A DNA stretch of 53,116 nucleotides from Methanomicrobiales archaeon (GTDB lineage: Archaea > Halobacteriota > Methanomicrobia > Methanomicrobiales > Methanospirillaceae): NCBI GenBank assembly GCA_025350045.1, contig JANXYM010000039.1, forward strand, positions 1 to 53,116. The letters run 5' to 3'. The notes under the pieces are model-generated. The model had not been told where the DNA came from and ran no database searches. It was given only the letters and a program-made list of their open reading frames with translations. Below, piece by piece: positions 1-9,043 of this stretch. The translations under genes were made by a program, and so were the position numbers. Numbering within the stretch: the first letter of the stretch is position 1; each line of letters starts with the position of its first letter.

Positions 1-70
1 CTATGATGTCGGCTATGGCTTCCGGATTGGTTCTGCATAAATCCAGAAGCTCTTCGCGGTTGACTGCCAT
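1..70 (-). CDS. N-terminal fragment of an unidentified protein, cut by the window edge
   Basis: An ATG at 68-70 on the minus strand opens a reading frame that stays open to the left edge, giving 23 residues that begin MAVNREELLDLC and continue with CRTNPEAIADII. The charged helical start is reminiscent of the N-terminus of IS66-type transposases found in methanogens, but 23 residues are too few to decide. The neighbouring repeat-rich, gene-poor DNA fits an accessory locus. The family assignment is only a guess; the open frame itself is directly visible. Confidence 0.45.
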   Translation of the reverse strand, partial: MAVNREELLDLCRTNPEAIADII

Positions 71-718
71 CAATTTCTATGAAGAGTTATTAGTATTTTG
101 ATCTGCCGGTTTGTTTGTCAGAAGATATCTGAATAGTTACATCCTTTTTTAGATTGCACTATTTTTCCCGGTTTGGGCATTAACCCGATGTCTATGAAAT
201 ATTTTCAACGAACTTTGACTGACATTTTTTAAGCGTACTTTGCCTGAAAAATTCCAACCGGATCCTGAATGAAATTTTTAGAGCAGACTTTGATTGCAAA
301 ATTTTCATCAAACCCTGATTGATATTTTTTCATCGCGATCACGACCCTGATTGAAAACCAGTTCCGGATCATTCGAACCTTTATTGAAAAATTTCGGGTA
401 AACCTTGCATTGAAATTTCCAGGCAGACTTCGATTTCAAAATTTCAACCGGACTTTGATTGAAATTTTTGAAGCAGATCTTGCTTAAAAAATGTTAAGCG
501 AACCTTGATGAAAATTTTTGAACCGGACTCTGATTGAAAATAACCGGGCTCTAGTTAATCCGCTTTGATAACAGGCCCCCGGCCATCAAGAATCGGACCC
601 CTCGAAAGAACTCGTATATGCATTCCCGGAATTTCCTATGAACCGGTCGATAAAAAAGCGTATTAGAATATTCAAAAAAAATTATAAACCCCCGACAAAA
701 AACTCAAAAAACCAAAAA
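71..718. other. Gene-free stretch containing a 25-bp repeat array
   Basis: I see no credible gene in these 650 bases. The middle (207-545) is a degenerate tandem array annotated separately. The remainder is AT-rich spacer leading to tRNA-Val on the opposite strand. Confidence 0.6.
207..545. repeat. Degenerate 25-bp tandem repeat array, copy 1
   Basis: About 13 units follow one another without spacers. The 25-nt register is exact at 231-330 (four units) and again at 396-545 (six units), with an irregular 65-nt stretch between. A typical unit reads AACCGGACTTTGATTGAAAT followed by TTTTG. Junctions between units give a short AT-rich near-palindrome of the type TTGAAAATTTTCAA. Divergence between units is substantial, so the array is old or under selection for a loose binding motif. 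The same family recurs at 27993-28235. There are no unique spacers, so this is not a CRISPR array. Function is unknown; arrayed protein-binding sites are one possibility. Confidence 0.8.
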
Positions 719-792
719 TGGGCCTGACCGGATTCGAACCGGTGACCTCCGCCGTGTAAGGGCGACGTCATAACCAACTAGACCACAAGCCC
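719..792 (-). tRNA. tRNA-Val (anticodon TAC)
   Basis: Read on the minus strand, the 7-bp acceptor stem GGGCTTG pairs with CAGGCCC (one G-T), followed by an A discriminator. The T arm contains the canonical GGTTCGAATCC loop. The anticodon stem-loop is CGCC-CTTACAC-GGCG, which places TAC at the anticodon and so reads valine GTA codons. The D arm contains AGTTGGTTA. No intron is visible and CCA is not encoded. Confidence 0.97.
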
Positions 793-919
793 AATTTCTT
801 ACTAATGTCACCCTGCTCCCTATTAATGATAGTGGTTTTTTTACAACAATGATATTATATCCTTTAATCTGACGGTACTTGATAAAATATATCCAAAATA
901 AAAAAGAGACTTTCACCAG

Positions 920-1426
920 TTACGGTGCCGGATCAAACTGCAGGATTTTCTTGCTGGTCTTATCGTAGAAGATCAGATGGCTGTTTATGATCGAGTATGT
1001 CTGGGACCATTCAAGATCCGTATAGTATGCGGACTGCTGGCTCATCACGCCGTTGGGTGTCTGGCAGACTTTTTCGGGAACTGTCGGGCGACGGAACCAG
1101 ATCTTCGGGTTCTCGGTCAGTTTATAATCTGTGGTGTAATCACTGCAACCGGAAAAACCGCTCACTTTCCCATCAGCAGAGAAAACGGCGGTGATGGTGC
1201 TGCCGTCAGCAACCTTGGACCACATACCCTTGGTATCATCGAACCAGCCAAGTCGCCAGTTCCTGCCGATAAATCCCTGGCTCGTCGCAGTCATACCAGT
1301 TGTTGGTTGCTGGTCAACAGTTGCAGGAGTCTGGGAGGCAGGAGCAGATGCAGGCTGGCTTGTGCAGCCGCAGAAAATGACGGCCAGGACCACAAGGCTG
1401 GCACAGAGTAAAAAATACGGTTTCAC
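920..1426 (-). CDS. META-domain lipoprotein
   Basis: The protein is a predicted secreted lipoprotein. From the preferred GTG start at 1426 it begins MKPYFLLCASLVVLAV and reaches a lipobox ending at FCGC, followed by a Ser/Ala/Pro/Thr-rich linker. The C-terminal ~100 residues carry META/HslJ-like hallmarks: an NWRLGWF segment, then a SGFSGCSDYTTDY segment matching the family's G-x-x-x-GCN-x-Y pattern. The same frame is open to an ATG at 1525, but that would place about 54 residues before the lipid Cys. A TATA-like TTATATTTAT at 1453-1463 sits about 30 nt before the GTG, suggesting a leaderless message. The exact role is unknown; META-domain proteins are envelope-associated. Confidence 0.75.
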   Translation of the reverse strand: MKPYFLLCASLVVLAVIFCGCTSQPASAPASQTPATVDQQPTTGMTATSQGFIGRNWRLGWFDDTKGMWSKVADGSTITAVFSADGKVSGFSGCSDYTTDYKLTENPKIWFRRPTVPEKVCQTPNGVMSQQSAYYTDLEWSQTYSIINSHLIFYDKTSKKILQFDPAP

Positions 1427-1604
1427 AATAATACGGGAGATCTTTTTCAGGAATAAATATAACGATTTGATTTTTTCTCTTAGTATTCGAAGGGATGGGG
1501 AAAAATACAAAACTTCAAATGGCATGACCCTTTTTTAAGACCCCTGCGCTTATTTGGGGTGCATCTTGGCAGGATGCCCTTTAATCCAAAAATGCTGTTA
1601 TGTA

Positions 1605-1620
1605 CTTTTTTAAAAAAAAT
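1605..1620 (-). terminator. Poly-T terminator after the por operon
   Basis: Immediately past the porB stop, the minus strand reads eight consecutive T residues followed by A-rich DNA. T-tracts of this kind are the usual archaeal transcription termination signal. Confidence 0.45.
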
Positions 1621-1628
1621 TGATGAGA

Positions 1629-2531
1629 TTATTCTTTCTTGGGCGGGAGCTTGATATCGATGCCGAACTTCTCCGCATTCTTGTCAGCGATTGCCTGGAT
1701 GGCGGCGATCTCCGCGTCCTGTCGCGTGGGTTTGAAGAGATGGCGGAACCTCTTCTGGGTCTTTAAATACTCCTCGACTGGCTTGCGCACCACTTTCTTT
1801 ACCTTCGTAACCTTGCCGTCGATCATCTCATAGTTGACCCAGAGCCCGGTTTCTATGGCGAGTTTTGCGATTGCAATGGTCTGCTCGCCTTCAAATCCCC
1901 ATCCTGTGCAGCAGGGTGCATGGATCTGCACATAGCTGGGACCGGGAGTAGCAATCGCCTTTTCCACCTTCTGGAGGAGATCGGCGGGATAGGCAATCGA
2001 CGTGGTTGCCACGTAGGGGGCACCGTGTGCGGCAAGGATTGCCGGCATATCCTTCTTCTGCCGCTTGTTGCCAAAGGAATATTTACCGGCCGGGCTGGTG
2101 GTCGTGCTGGCATCGTACGGTGTGGAACCCGAGCGCTGGATACCGGTGTTCATGTAGGCTTCATTGTCGTAGCAGATGTACGTGAAGTCGTGGCCGCGTT
2201 CGAAGGCGCCGCTGATGCAGATCATGCCGATATCAAACGTTGCCCCGTCGCCGGCCATGATCACGACTTTCTCCTTGCGGCCCTGTTTTTTGAGAGCAGC
2301 CTCGATACCGGATGCAACCGCAGCTGCATTCTCAAAGAGGGAGTGGATCCAGGGGACTTTCCATGCGGTTTCGGGGTACGGGGTGGAGAAGACTTCCATG
2401 CATCCCGTGGATGAGACAAAGATCGACTCTTTGCCAGCCGCCTTGGTTACGAGCCGTGCCGCAAGGGCTGCACCACAACCGCCGCAGGCCCGATGGCCGC
2501 AGTCGAACAGGTCACAGGTTTTTTCTGCCAT
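1629..2531 (-). CDS. porB: Pyruvate:ferredoxin oxidoreductase, beta subunit
   Basis: This is the TPP-binding catalytic subunit of the four-subunit archaeal POR. In methanogens it mainly reduces acetyl-CoA plus CO2 to pyruvate with reduced ferredoxin. The N-terminus carries Cys6, Cys11, Cys16 and Cys19 ([15 protein letters not shown]), and a later CC pair near residue 207; family members ligate a [4Fe-4S] cluster with such cysteines. The TPP/Mg motif is seen as GDGATFDIG at 94-102 and DNEAYMNTG at 122-130. The length of 300 residues is normal. It is the last gene of porC-porD-porA-porB, one base after porA, and is followed by a T-tract. Confidence 0.96.
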   Translation of the reverse strand: MAEKTCDLFDCGHRACGGCGAALAARLVTKAAGKESIFVSSTGCMEVFSTPYPETAWKVPWIHSLFENAAAVASGIEAALKKQGRKEKVVIMAGDGATFDIGMICISGAFERGHDFTYICYDNEAYMNTGIQRSGSTPYDASTTTSPAGKYSFGNKRQKKDMPAILAAHGAPYVATTSIAYPADLLQKVEKAIATPGPSYVQIHAPCCTGWGFEGEQTIAIAKLAIETGLWVNYEMIDGKVTKVKKVVRKPVEEYLKTQKRFRHLFKPTRQDAEIAAIQAIADKNAEKFGIDIKLPPKKE

Positions 2532-2532
2532 T

Positions 2533-3687
2533 TCAGATCAGCTCCTTGCGCAGGCCATAGAACATATCCTCCGGTCCTTTTTCGGTTAGTTCGACAATTT
2601 CTTTGATATTCCGTTTCCTGACATCACGGCCGCCAAGCCCGAGCACGTAGCCTTTCACCGGTATGGTGGAACCATAGAGTGCGTCCCTGACTTCCATGAC
2701 GGTTGCTCCTTTTGCACCGAGCGAGATGTTCTTGTCGAGCACCGCAACACGCTTGACATGGGAGAGCATCTTTGCGATCTCTTCTGAGGGGAAGGGGCGG
2801 AAAACACGTATCTTCAACAACCCGACTTTCTTTCCGTCCGCACGCATCTCATCGATGGCATCCTTGACCGTTCCGCAGATGGAACCCATGGCAACGATCG
2901 CGGTGTCAGCATCTTCGAGGCGGTAGCCTTCGATCAGGGCACTGTAGTCCCTGCCGAACATGGCACCGAACTCTTTGCCTGCCTTTGCGATCACGTCTTT
3001 TGCCCGTTTCTGGGCCTGGTCCATCTCGTACCTGAATTCAAGGTAATATTCCGGTGTCGCATACATGCCAAAGCTGATCGGGTCCGCGGCGTCAAGGCGC
3101 TCGGACGGGTTGAACTTCGGGAGGTATTTGTCAACATCTTGCTGGGTGAGCATATCCACCGGTTCGTAGGTGTGGGAGAGGATAAACCCGTCAAAGCAGA
3201 CGAATGCGGGGAGCTGGATCGCATGGTCTTCTGCTACCTTGTAGGCGAGCAGATGCAGGTCAGTTGCTTCCTGGTTGTCCTCGGCATAGAACTGGAGCCA
3301 GCCGGAATCCCTCAGTGCGATGGAGTCCTGCTGGTCGTTCCAGATCGAGAGGGGTGCTCCCATTGCCCGGTTGGCAATGGACATGATGATGGGCAGGCGC
3401 ATGCCGGCAGCATTGAAGCAGACCTCGGCCATCAGCATAAGGCCCTGGGAGGTGGTTGCCGAGTAGGTCCGTGAACCTGCCGCGCTTGCACCCACGCAGG
3501 CAGAGAGGGCGGAGAGTTCATTCTCGACCGTGATATATTCCGCATCGAGCTGGCCGTTGGCCACAAAATCGGCCAGTGCCTCGACGATATGGGTCTGGGG
3601 GGTGATCGGGTAGGCAGAGATCACCTGCGGACGGCAGAGACGGACTGCCTCGGCAATTGCATGTGACCCCTCGGTTATCTCCATCAT
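2533..3687 (-). CDS. porA: Pyruvate:ferredoxin oxidoreductase, alpha subunit
   Basis: This subunit supplies the pyrimidine-binding half of the TPP site and the substrate-binding region of POR. The N-terminus has the family signature [19 protein letters not shown] followed by AYPITPQT. The central [18 protein letters not shown] and [10 protein letters not shown]-like segments (here TTSQGLMLM) are typical. The length of 384 residues is normal. The gene abuts porD (stop to start) and precedes porB by one base, consistent with translational coupling and equal subunit dosage. Confidence 0.96.
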   Translation of the reverse strand: MMEITEGSHAIAEAVRLCRPQVISAYPITPQTHIVEALADFVANGQLDAEYITVENELSALSACVGASAAGSRTYSATTSQGLMLMAEVCFNAAGMRLPIIMSIANRAMGAPLSIWNDQQDSIALRDSGWLQFYAEDNQEATDLHLLAYKVAEDHAIQLPAFVCFDGFILSHTYEPVDMLTQQDVDKYLPKFNPSERLDAADPISFGMYATPEYYLEFRYEMDQAQKRAKDVIAKAGKEFGAMFGRDYSALIEGYRLEDADTAIVAMGSICGTVKDAIDEMRADGKKVGLLKIRVFRPFPSEEIAKMLSHVKRVAVLDKNISLGAKGATVMEVRDALYGSTIPVKGYVLGLGGRDVRKRNIKEIVELTEKGPEDMFYGLRKELI

Positions 3688-3948
3688 TTACTTCTCCTCC
3701 TGTTTCATGGCGATTGCTTCCTTGGGACATTCGGCTGCGCAGATCCCGCAGCCTTTGCAGTAATTATAATCAGGATCGAAAAACCCTTCAGCATCCTCAT
3801 GTACACATCCCTCTGGACAAAGGGTCTGGCACATGCCACATTTCGAGCATTTCTCGTGGTCGAATGCTGGTTTGAATACCCGCCATGACCCTGTCTTGTT
3901 GTCCCGCGCTTTTCCCGGCCGTGCCCGGCACCCTACTGCGAGTGCCAT
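3688..3948 (-). CDS. porD: Pyruvate:ferredoxin oxidoreductase, delta (ferredoxin) subunit
   Basis: An 86-residue 2x[4Fe-4S] ferredoxin-like subunit that passes electrons between the TPP site and free ferredoxin. Two clusters are visible as CSKCGMCQTLCPEGC and CKGCGICAAECPKEA. The start ATG overlaps the porC stop by one base in a TAATG arrangement, so the two are translationally coupled. In the separate-subunit form of POR found in euryarchaea, this small polypeptide is independent rather than fused. Confidence 0.95.
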   Translation of the reverse strand: MALAVGCRARPGKARDNKTGSWRVFKPAFDHEKCSKCGMCQTLCPEGCVHEDAEGFFDPDYNYCKGCGICAAECPKEAIAMKQEEK

Positions 3949-4490
3949 TATGCCGCCCCCTTGACGATATCGAATGCCACTTTGGCAGCAGCGATATTCT
4001 TCGCTGCAAGTTCCTTGGGGAAGCGGTGGTTGAGTGCCTTTTCCAGGGCCGAGAACTGGATCTCGCCTGTTGCTGCTGCAAATGCGCCCATAAGCGAAGT
4101 ATTGGTAATCGGCAGACCTATCGCCTTGAGTGCGATCGTTGTCGCATCGATGGTGATCAGTTTCACTCCTTCAGGCACCGTGTAATCCGGTTTCTTCTCG
4201 GTGTTGACGATCACGATACCACCCTTCCGTACGCCCATGAAGACATTTACATCTTTGATTAAGGTGCTGTCCTGGACAATGATGTAATTGGGTTCATACA
4301 CCTGGCTGCGCAACCGGATCTTTTTGTCATCGAACCTGACAAATGCCTGCACCGGAGCCCCGCGCCGTTCAACGCCAAACGCGGGGAATGCCTGGGAAAA
4401 GACGCCGCCTTCAAAAGCAGCGACTGCAATCAGTTCGGCAGCAGTGACTGACCCCTGGCCACCTCTGCCGTGGATACGTAGTTCTCTCAA
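3948..4490 (-). CDS. porC: Pyruvate:ferredoxin oxidoreductase, gamma subunit
   Basis: This is the 180-residue gamma subunit, first gene of porCDAB. The N-terminus MRELRIHGRGGQGSVTAAEL is the family signature, followed by FPAFGVERRGAPVQAFVR. The gene starts 41 nt downstream of the marker 12 gene on the same strand, so the two may share a transcript. A ketoisovalerate or oxoglutarate specificity cannot be excluded by sequence alone, but the CDAB order and subunit sizes fit pyruvate. Confidence 0.94.
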   Translation of the reverse strand: MRELRIHGRGGQGSVTAAELIAVAAFEGGVFSQAFPAFGVERRGAPVQAFVRFDDKKIRLRSQVYEPNYIIVQDSTLIKDVNVFMGVRKGGIVIVNTEKKPDYTVPEGVKLITIDATTIALKAIGLPITNTSLMGAFAAATGEIQFSALEKALNHRFPKELAAKNIAAAKVAFDIVKGAA

Positions 4491-4531
4491 GGAAAATCCC
4501 TAATAATCTTACATGATAAATCAATATAAAT

Positions 4532-5404
4532 CTAGAGATCCACATCCAGACCGAGGATCTCTCTTCTGCCGGAAAAAACATCGCGGGCAATCCGGGCAAG
4601 GCCCCGCGAAGCGCACCATTCATCATATACAGCCACATCTGTGCCCAGAAGTTTCCAGACCTCAGGCGCAATAGCCGGTGCAAGGCTTCCGGCAAGGGCA
4701 ATGGCAGCGCGGGGATTCAAGAGACGCAGTGCGGCACATTCCATGGCCGAGAACATCGCAACTGCCGGGATACGCTCTTCTTCGGGTAGGGAAAAGTTCA
4801 CCCCCGCGTGCTGGAATGCTTCGTTTGCAGTGTATTCTCCGTCATCGATCTTCCGGATCGCATCCACATCGAGCGCACCATGCATTGTTCCCGGCGCAAA
4901 GATGCACGCATCAAACGCCCCGACCAGTTTTCCCGCGGATACGAGAAGGGAAACGGTATTGGAGCTGACATCGGAGACGATCACGTCCCTTCCCAGGTCA
5001 TGACAGACTTCGTAAGCAATCCCGATCTTCTCCGGGCTGGTCTGGTGGGAATATACTTTAAAACGTGGATCCGTTGGCGAACCCCGGTGCAGTCCCGGGA
5101 TGACAATGGCAGGAATTCCGCTCTTTGCAACTTCATCAAAGACTTTTGTTCCCCCACCAATATGTTTACCCGCACCCTCGCGACTGATGATCCCCCGGTT
5201 CTTCACCTTGCCAATGGAGGTGATGGGCGTGATACCGTCCCCCATGGAATAGCAGAGTGCAATTCCTTCGATCTCGTCAATCGGGCAGAGATGGGAGAGA
5301 GCCTCCGGGGTGAAATCCCTGGCAGCCTCCCGCGAAATTTTAAATTGTCCGCAGTCTCCGGCAAACCGCATGGCGCTCGTGCCGTGATCAATCCCGATAA
5401 ACAT
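4532..5404 (-). CDS. Methanogenesis marker 12 protein (UPF0285)
   Basis: From the ATG at 5404 the protein begins MFIGIDHGTSAMRFA, the conserved start of methanogenesis marker 12 / UPF0285, an actin/ASKHA-like fold family restricted to methanogens. Internal segments such as SREGAGKHIGGGTKVFDEV and a glycine-rich GSLAP near the C-terminus fit the same fold. Function is unestablished. The open frame extends upstream to 5575, but that extension is not family-like and would overlap the divergent epimerase. It lies just upstream of porC on the same strand, which hints at co-expression with POR. Confidence 0.85.
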   Translation of the reverse strand: MFIGIDHGTSAMRFAGDCGQFKISREAARDFTPEALSHLCPIDEIEGIALCYSMGDGITPITSIGKVKNRGIISREGAGKHIGGGTKVFDEVAKSGIPAIVIPGLHRGSPTDPRFKVYSHQTSPEKIGIAYEVCHDLGRDVIVSDVSSNTVSLLVSAGKLVGAFDACIFAPGTMHGALDVDAIRKIDDGEYTANEAFQHAGVNFSLPEEERIPAVAMFSAMECAALRLLNPRAAIALAGSLAPAIAPEVWKLLGTDVAVYDEWCASRGLARIARDVFSGRREILGLDVDL

Positions 5405-5443
5405 AGCAGTAATCCTATAGCATGGATGACATATTAGGTATTG

Positions 5444-6379
5444 ATGTTTGATGTGGTAACAGGGGGGGCCGGGTTCATCGGTTCGCACTTGGTTGACACG
5501 CTCGTTGCACAGGGTAACGAAGTCCTGGTGATTGACTCGCTCTGCGCCGGGCGCAAAGAGACGATTGCACGACACCTTGATTCCTGCAGGGTCCGGTTTT
5601 TACAAAAAGATCTGCTCGCAGATGGCTGGCAGGATTCGATCGAGGGAGCGGACCGGCTCTTTCACCTCGCGGCAGATCCTGATGTCCGCCAGAGTGCGGT
5701 GAACCCGGACCCGACGATACAGAACAATATCATGGCAACCTACCGGGTGCTCGAAGCCATGCGAAAGCACCAGGTTCCTGAACTGGTGTTTACCTCGACT
5801 TCTACCGTGTATGGCGATGCAGCAGTTATTCCCACTCCTGAATCCTATACCCCTCTCGAACCGATCTCTGTATACGGGGCAAGCAAGCTGGCCTGCGAGA
5901 ACCTGATCTCGGCATACTGCCATTCGTTTGGCATGAAGGCATACATATTCCGGTTTGCCAATATCATCGGTTCCCGGAGTGGTCACGGGGTCATCACCGA
6001 TTTCATAAAAAAACTGGAGCAGAACCCCGACGAGCTAGAGATCTTGGGTGATGGAAAACAGACCAAATCCTATCTCGAAGTGCACGAGTGCGTTGCGGCG
6101 ATGCTCTTTGCCGTAGGGCATGCCCGGGGCACGGTCAATATCTTCAATGTCGGGTCCGAGGACTGGATCGATGTGAAGAGTATCGCTGAAATTGTTACTG
6201 AAGAGATGCACCTTCCCGGCACGAAGTTCCGGTTCACGGGCGGCGAACGCGGGTGGGTCGGGGATGTGCCGAGAATGCAACTCTCGGTCGAAAAGATCAA
6301 GGCACTGCGCTGGAAACCCCAGTTGGGTTCCCGTGAGAGTGTACGGATAGCCGTGCAGGCAATGCTGGCAGAGCGATAA
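5444..6379 (+). CDS. NAD-dependent sugar-nucleotide epimerase/dehydratase (UDP-glucose 4-epimerase-like)
   Basis: An extended short-chain dehydrogenase/reductase of about 311 residues. The NAD-binding GGAGFIG motif is at residues 6-12, the catalytic Ser/Thr in FTSTSTVYGDA, and the YxxxK pair in VYGASKLACE. The substrate is most likely a UDP- or dTDP-hexose; the closest general class is GalE. The preferred start is ATG 5444; an in-frame TTG sits one codon earlier. It is divergent from the marker 12 gene and is followed 12 nt later by phosphoglycerate mutase. Products of this enzyme could feed the envelope glycosylation genes further on. Confidence 0.88.
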   Translation: MFDVVTGGAGFIGSHLVDTLVAQGNEVLVIDSLCAGRKETIARHLDSCRVRFLQKDLLADGWQDSIEGADRLFHLAADPDVRQSAVNPDPTIQNNIMATYRVLEAMRKHQVPELVFTSTSTVYGDAAVIPTPESYTPLEPISVYGASKLACENLISAYCHSFGMKAYIFRFANIIGSRSGHGVITDFIKKLEQNPDELEILGDGKQTKSYLEVHECVAAMLFAVGHARGTVNIFNVGSEDWIDVKSIAEIVTEEMHLPGTKFRFTGGERGWVGDVPRMQLSVEKIKALRWKPQLGSRESVRIAVQAMLAER

Positions 6380-6391
6380 CGAGGCAGGAAC

Positions 6392-7543
6392 ATGAAATAT
6401 ATGGTAATTTGCGGGGATGGCATGGCAGATGAGCCCATCGCAGCACTCGGCAACATGACCCCCCTTGAATATGCAAAAACCCCGAATATGGACCGGATGG
6501 CACACGAGGGTGCTTGCGGGTTGCTGCGCACCATTCCGGATAGTTTTGAAGCGGGCAGTGATATCGCCAATATGTCGATTCTCGGCTATGCCCCGGAGAA
6601 GTACTATACCGGCAGGGGGCCGCTCGAAGCGCTGAGCATGGGCGTTGACCTTGCACCGGGCGATGTGGCTTACCGCTGCAACCTTGTCACCGTGGAAGAC
6701 AATACCATGGTGGATTTCTCTGCGGGTCACATCTCCAGTGCGGAGGGAGCAGACATCCTCGCCTCGCTCCAGCAGGAAATTCCGGACGTGATAGTGAAGG
6801 CAGGGGTCAGCTACCGCAACCTGCTCGTTGTTCCTGAAGGAAAAGGGGCAGCAACGACTCCCCCGCATGATATCGTGGGACAGGGAATTTCACCTTATCT
6901 CCCCAAAGGGGGCGACATGGATCTGCTCCTGCAGTGCATGGAAAAAAGCCGCAATGTGTTTGATCGCCATCCGGTAAATGCAGCCAGGAAAAAGGCAGGG
7001 AAACGCATGGCCACCCGGATCTGGCCGTGGAGTGGAGGGCACAAGCCGGCATTTCCCCTGTTCTCTGCAAAATACGGGAAAAAAGGCGGTATCATATCCG
7101 CAGTCGATCTCTTACAGGGCATCGGGCGCTGTGCAGGAATGGAGATTATCCGGGTTCCCGGTGCCACCGGGTTCCTTGATACGGATTACGATGCGAAAGC
7201 GCGGTACGCACTCGAAGCAATGGGGCATCTTGACTTTATCTACCTGCATATAGAAGCACCCGATGAAGCCGGACATATGGGCAGTATTGAGGAGAAAGTA
7301 AAAGCGATCGAGCGCGTGGATGATGTGATTGGCATGATCCTTGAAAATTTTGATGGAGTGGTGGCTGTGCTGCCGGATCATCCGACACCAATACGCGCAA
7401 AGACGCACACCCGGGATCCGGTACCCTTTGCAGTTGTAGGAAAAGGAATGGATAATTCCCTGGAATTCTCCGAAACGGCAGCCCGGTCCGGTGGGCTTGG
7501 TACGAAAAACGCAGTGGATTTCCTGAATTTTTTATTTAGCTGA
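6392..7543 (+). CDS. apgM: Cofactor-independent phosphoglycerate mutase, archaeal type
   Basis: This enzyme interconverts 3- and 2-phosphoglycerate in gluconeogenesis/glycolysis without 2,3-bisphosphoglycerate. It is an alkaline-phosphatase superfamily member. The metal-binding N-terminus reads MKYMVICGDGMADEP, followed by TPNMDRMAHEGACG, GSDIANMSILGY (nucleophile region) and a C-terminal HIEAPDEAGHMG. Its 383 residues match the archaeal apgM family. A GAGG Shine-Dalgarno lies about 9 nt before the ATG. It probably shares a transcript with the epimerase. Confidence 0.94.
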   Translation: MKYMVICGDGMADEPIAALGNMTPLEYAKTPNMDRMAHEGACGLLRTIPDSFEAGSDIANMSILGYAPEKYYTGRGPLEALSMGVDLAPGDVAYRCNLVTVEDNTMVDFSAGHISSAEGADILASLQQEIPDVIVKAGVSYRNLLVVPEGKGAATTPPHDIVGQGISPYLPKGGDMDLLLQCMEKSRNVFDRHPVNAARKKAGKRMATRIWPWSGGHKPAFPLFSAKYGKKGGIISAVDLLQGIGRCAGMEIIRVPGATGFLDTDYDAKARYALEAMGHLDFIYLHIEAPDEAGHMGSIEEKVKAIERVDDVIGMILENFDGVVAVLPDHPTPIRAKTHTRDPVPFAVVGKGMDNSLEFSETAARSGGLGTKNAVDFLNFLFS

Positions 7544-7832
7544 ATAGTGCGGCATCAGTACCCTGCCTCATCACGAATCAGTGGGGGTAACTTTCATCAT
7601 CTGCCGCGTTTACACTCGTTTTTTGTTTTGTTTTTGGGTAGATATAGATTTGTCCTCTGCGGCAACGTAACCGGTCCCCCTCACTTTCAGACCTTTCTCA
7701 ATACATTTGATATAATCGGGAACCAATCCTTTGTCAGCTATTTCAGGACATCTTTTATATGCAGTGGCAGAGATTTCCTGGATTGATACATTCAGATGCA
7801 GTTAATACCGATGCCGCACGAGGTGTAATGAG

Positions 7833-8957
7833 ATGAAAAAGAACCTGCTGATGTGGGATGAAACACTCTTCCGCGACCCGGAGGTGCTGGAGATTGATTA
7901 TGTTCCCGAGCAGTTCGAGTTCCGCGATGCCCAGATGCGTGAACTCGCGTTCCAGATCCGCCCCGCTCTTCGCGGGGGACGGCCGTTAAATACGGTCTGC
8001 AAGGGTTTACCGGGCACCGGAAAGACAACGAGCGTCCGGAAACTCTTTGCCGAGATCGAAGAGACAACAAAAAAACTCGTGCCGGTGTACATCAACTGCC
8101 AGATCGACAACACCAAGTTTGCCATCATCTCGCAGATCTATAAAAAACTCGCCGGCCATCTCCCCCCCTCATCCGGTACCTCGTTCAAGCAGGTGTTCGA
8201 CGCGGTTGCCCGGATACTGGTCAAAGACGAGATTGTGCTTCTCGTAGCGCTCGATGATGCCAATTATCTCCTCTACGAAAACGAGATCAACAAGGTGCTC
8301 TACACCCTTCTTCGTTCTCACGAGGCCTACGAAGGTACCCGCATCGGCGTGATCGTGATCATCAGCGATATGGATGTCGACCTGTCGCGGGCAGTCGATG
8401 CCCGTGTTTCCTCGGTCTTCCTTCCTACCGAGATATATTTCGCTCCTTACGGAGATACTGAGGTCCAGGAAATCATGAGAGCGAGAGTGATGGAGGGACT
8501 GTTCACCAGTGTGCTCAGTGATGACCTGCTCAATCTTGTCGTTGAAAAGACCCTTGCCTGTGGAGATCTCCGTGTGGGTATTGATCTCCTTAAACGGGCC
8601 ACGCTCAGTGCCGAGCGCGCTGCCCGCCGCAGTATCGAACGCGAAGATATCTGCGGTGCATATGAGATTTCGAAATATCTGCACCTTTCCTACACGGTAA
8701 AGACCCTGAAAGATGATGAACGGCAGATCCTCAAATACTTTGCAGAGAGAAGCCTCAAGGAATCAGAGATGAACGCTGGCGAGGTTTATAAATTCATCAA
8801 GGAATCGCTCTCTCTTGGTTACACCCGGTTCTATGAGATCGTAAAGAAGATGGATGCCCTGCGCCTGATCAACCTCCAGTACCGCGAAGGAAAAGGCAGG
8901 ACCCGTATTATCACTCTTCGTTACGAGCCGGTAAAAGTACTTGAATACCTTTCATAA
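7833..8957 (+). CDS. Orc1/Cdc6-type DNA replication initiator
   Basis: An AAA+ ATPase that in archaea binds origins and helps load the MCM helicase. Walker A is GLPGTGKTT (58-66). Walker B is at about 135-142 and reads LLVALDD, so the usual DE pair is DD. A sensor-2 type segment CGDLRVGIDLLKRA follows, then a C-terminal winged helix around residues 290-374. The length of 374 fits the family. The start has a GAGGTG Shine-Dalgarno at 7819-7824, and TATA-like TTTTATATG lies near 7751. Archaeal origins often adjoin such genes, but I see no convincing origin recognition boxes in 7544-7832. Confidence 0.93.
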   Translation: MKKNLLMWDETLFRDPEVLEIDYVPEQFEFRDAQMRELAFQIRPALRGGRPLNTVCKGLPGTGKTTSVRKLFAEIEETTKKLVPVYINCQIDNTKFAIISQIYKKLAGHLPPSSGTSFKQVFDAVARILVKDEIVLLVALDDANYLLYENEINKVLYTLLRSHEAYEGTRIGVIVIISDMDVDLSRAVDARVSSVFLPTEIYFAPYGDTEVQEIMRARVMEGLFTSVLSDDLLNLVVEKTLACGDLRVGIDLLKRATLSAERAARRSIEREDICGAYEISKYLHLSYTVKTLKDDERQILKYFAERSLKESEMNAGEVYKFIKESLSLGYTRFYEIVKKMDALRLINLQYREGKGRTRIITLRYEPVKVLEYLS

Positions 8958-9043
8958 ATTCCTCTCCCTTTTAACGCCCGAGCTTTTGAAAAATATTATC
9001 TATCCAAAGAACCCTCTTTAATGATACACAGGGGTTTTTGTCG

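Noticed and set aside
207-545. CRISPR array
   Set aside because: Units are contiguous, diverged and without unique spacers; no effector or adaptation genes lie nearby.
704-916. Minus-strand 70-codon open frame over the tRNA
   Set aside because: Its C-terminal part is simply the translated tRNA-Val gene.
6035-6868. 277-codon open frame antisense to the epimerase and apgM
   Set aside because: It lies opposite two well-supported enzymes; composition is His/Cys-rich and not protein-like.
7688-7712. Archaeal dif-like site near orc1
   Set aside because: ATTTGATATAATCGG resembles the left half of a Pyrococcus dif site, but the right arm has no match and no palindrome forms.
7544-7832. Replication origin next to orc1
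   Set aside because: Plausible by position, but I see no repeated origin recognition boxes or AT-rich unwinding element that stands out.
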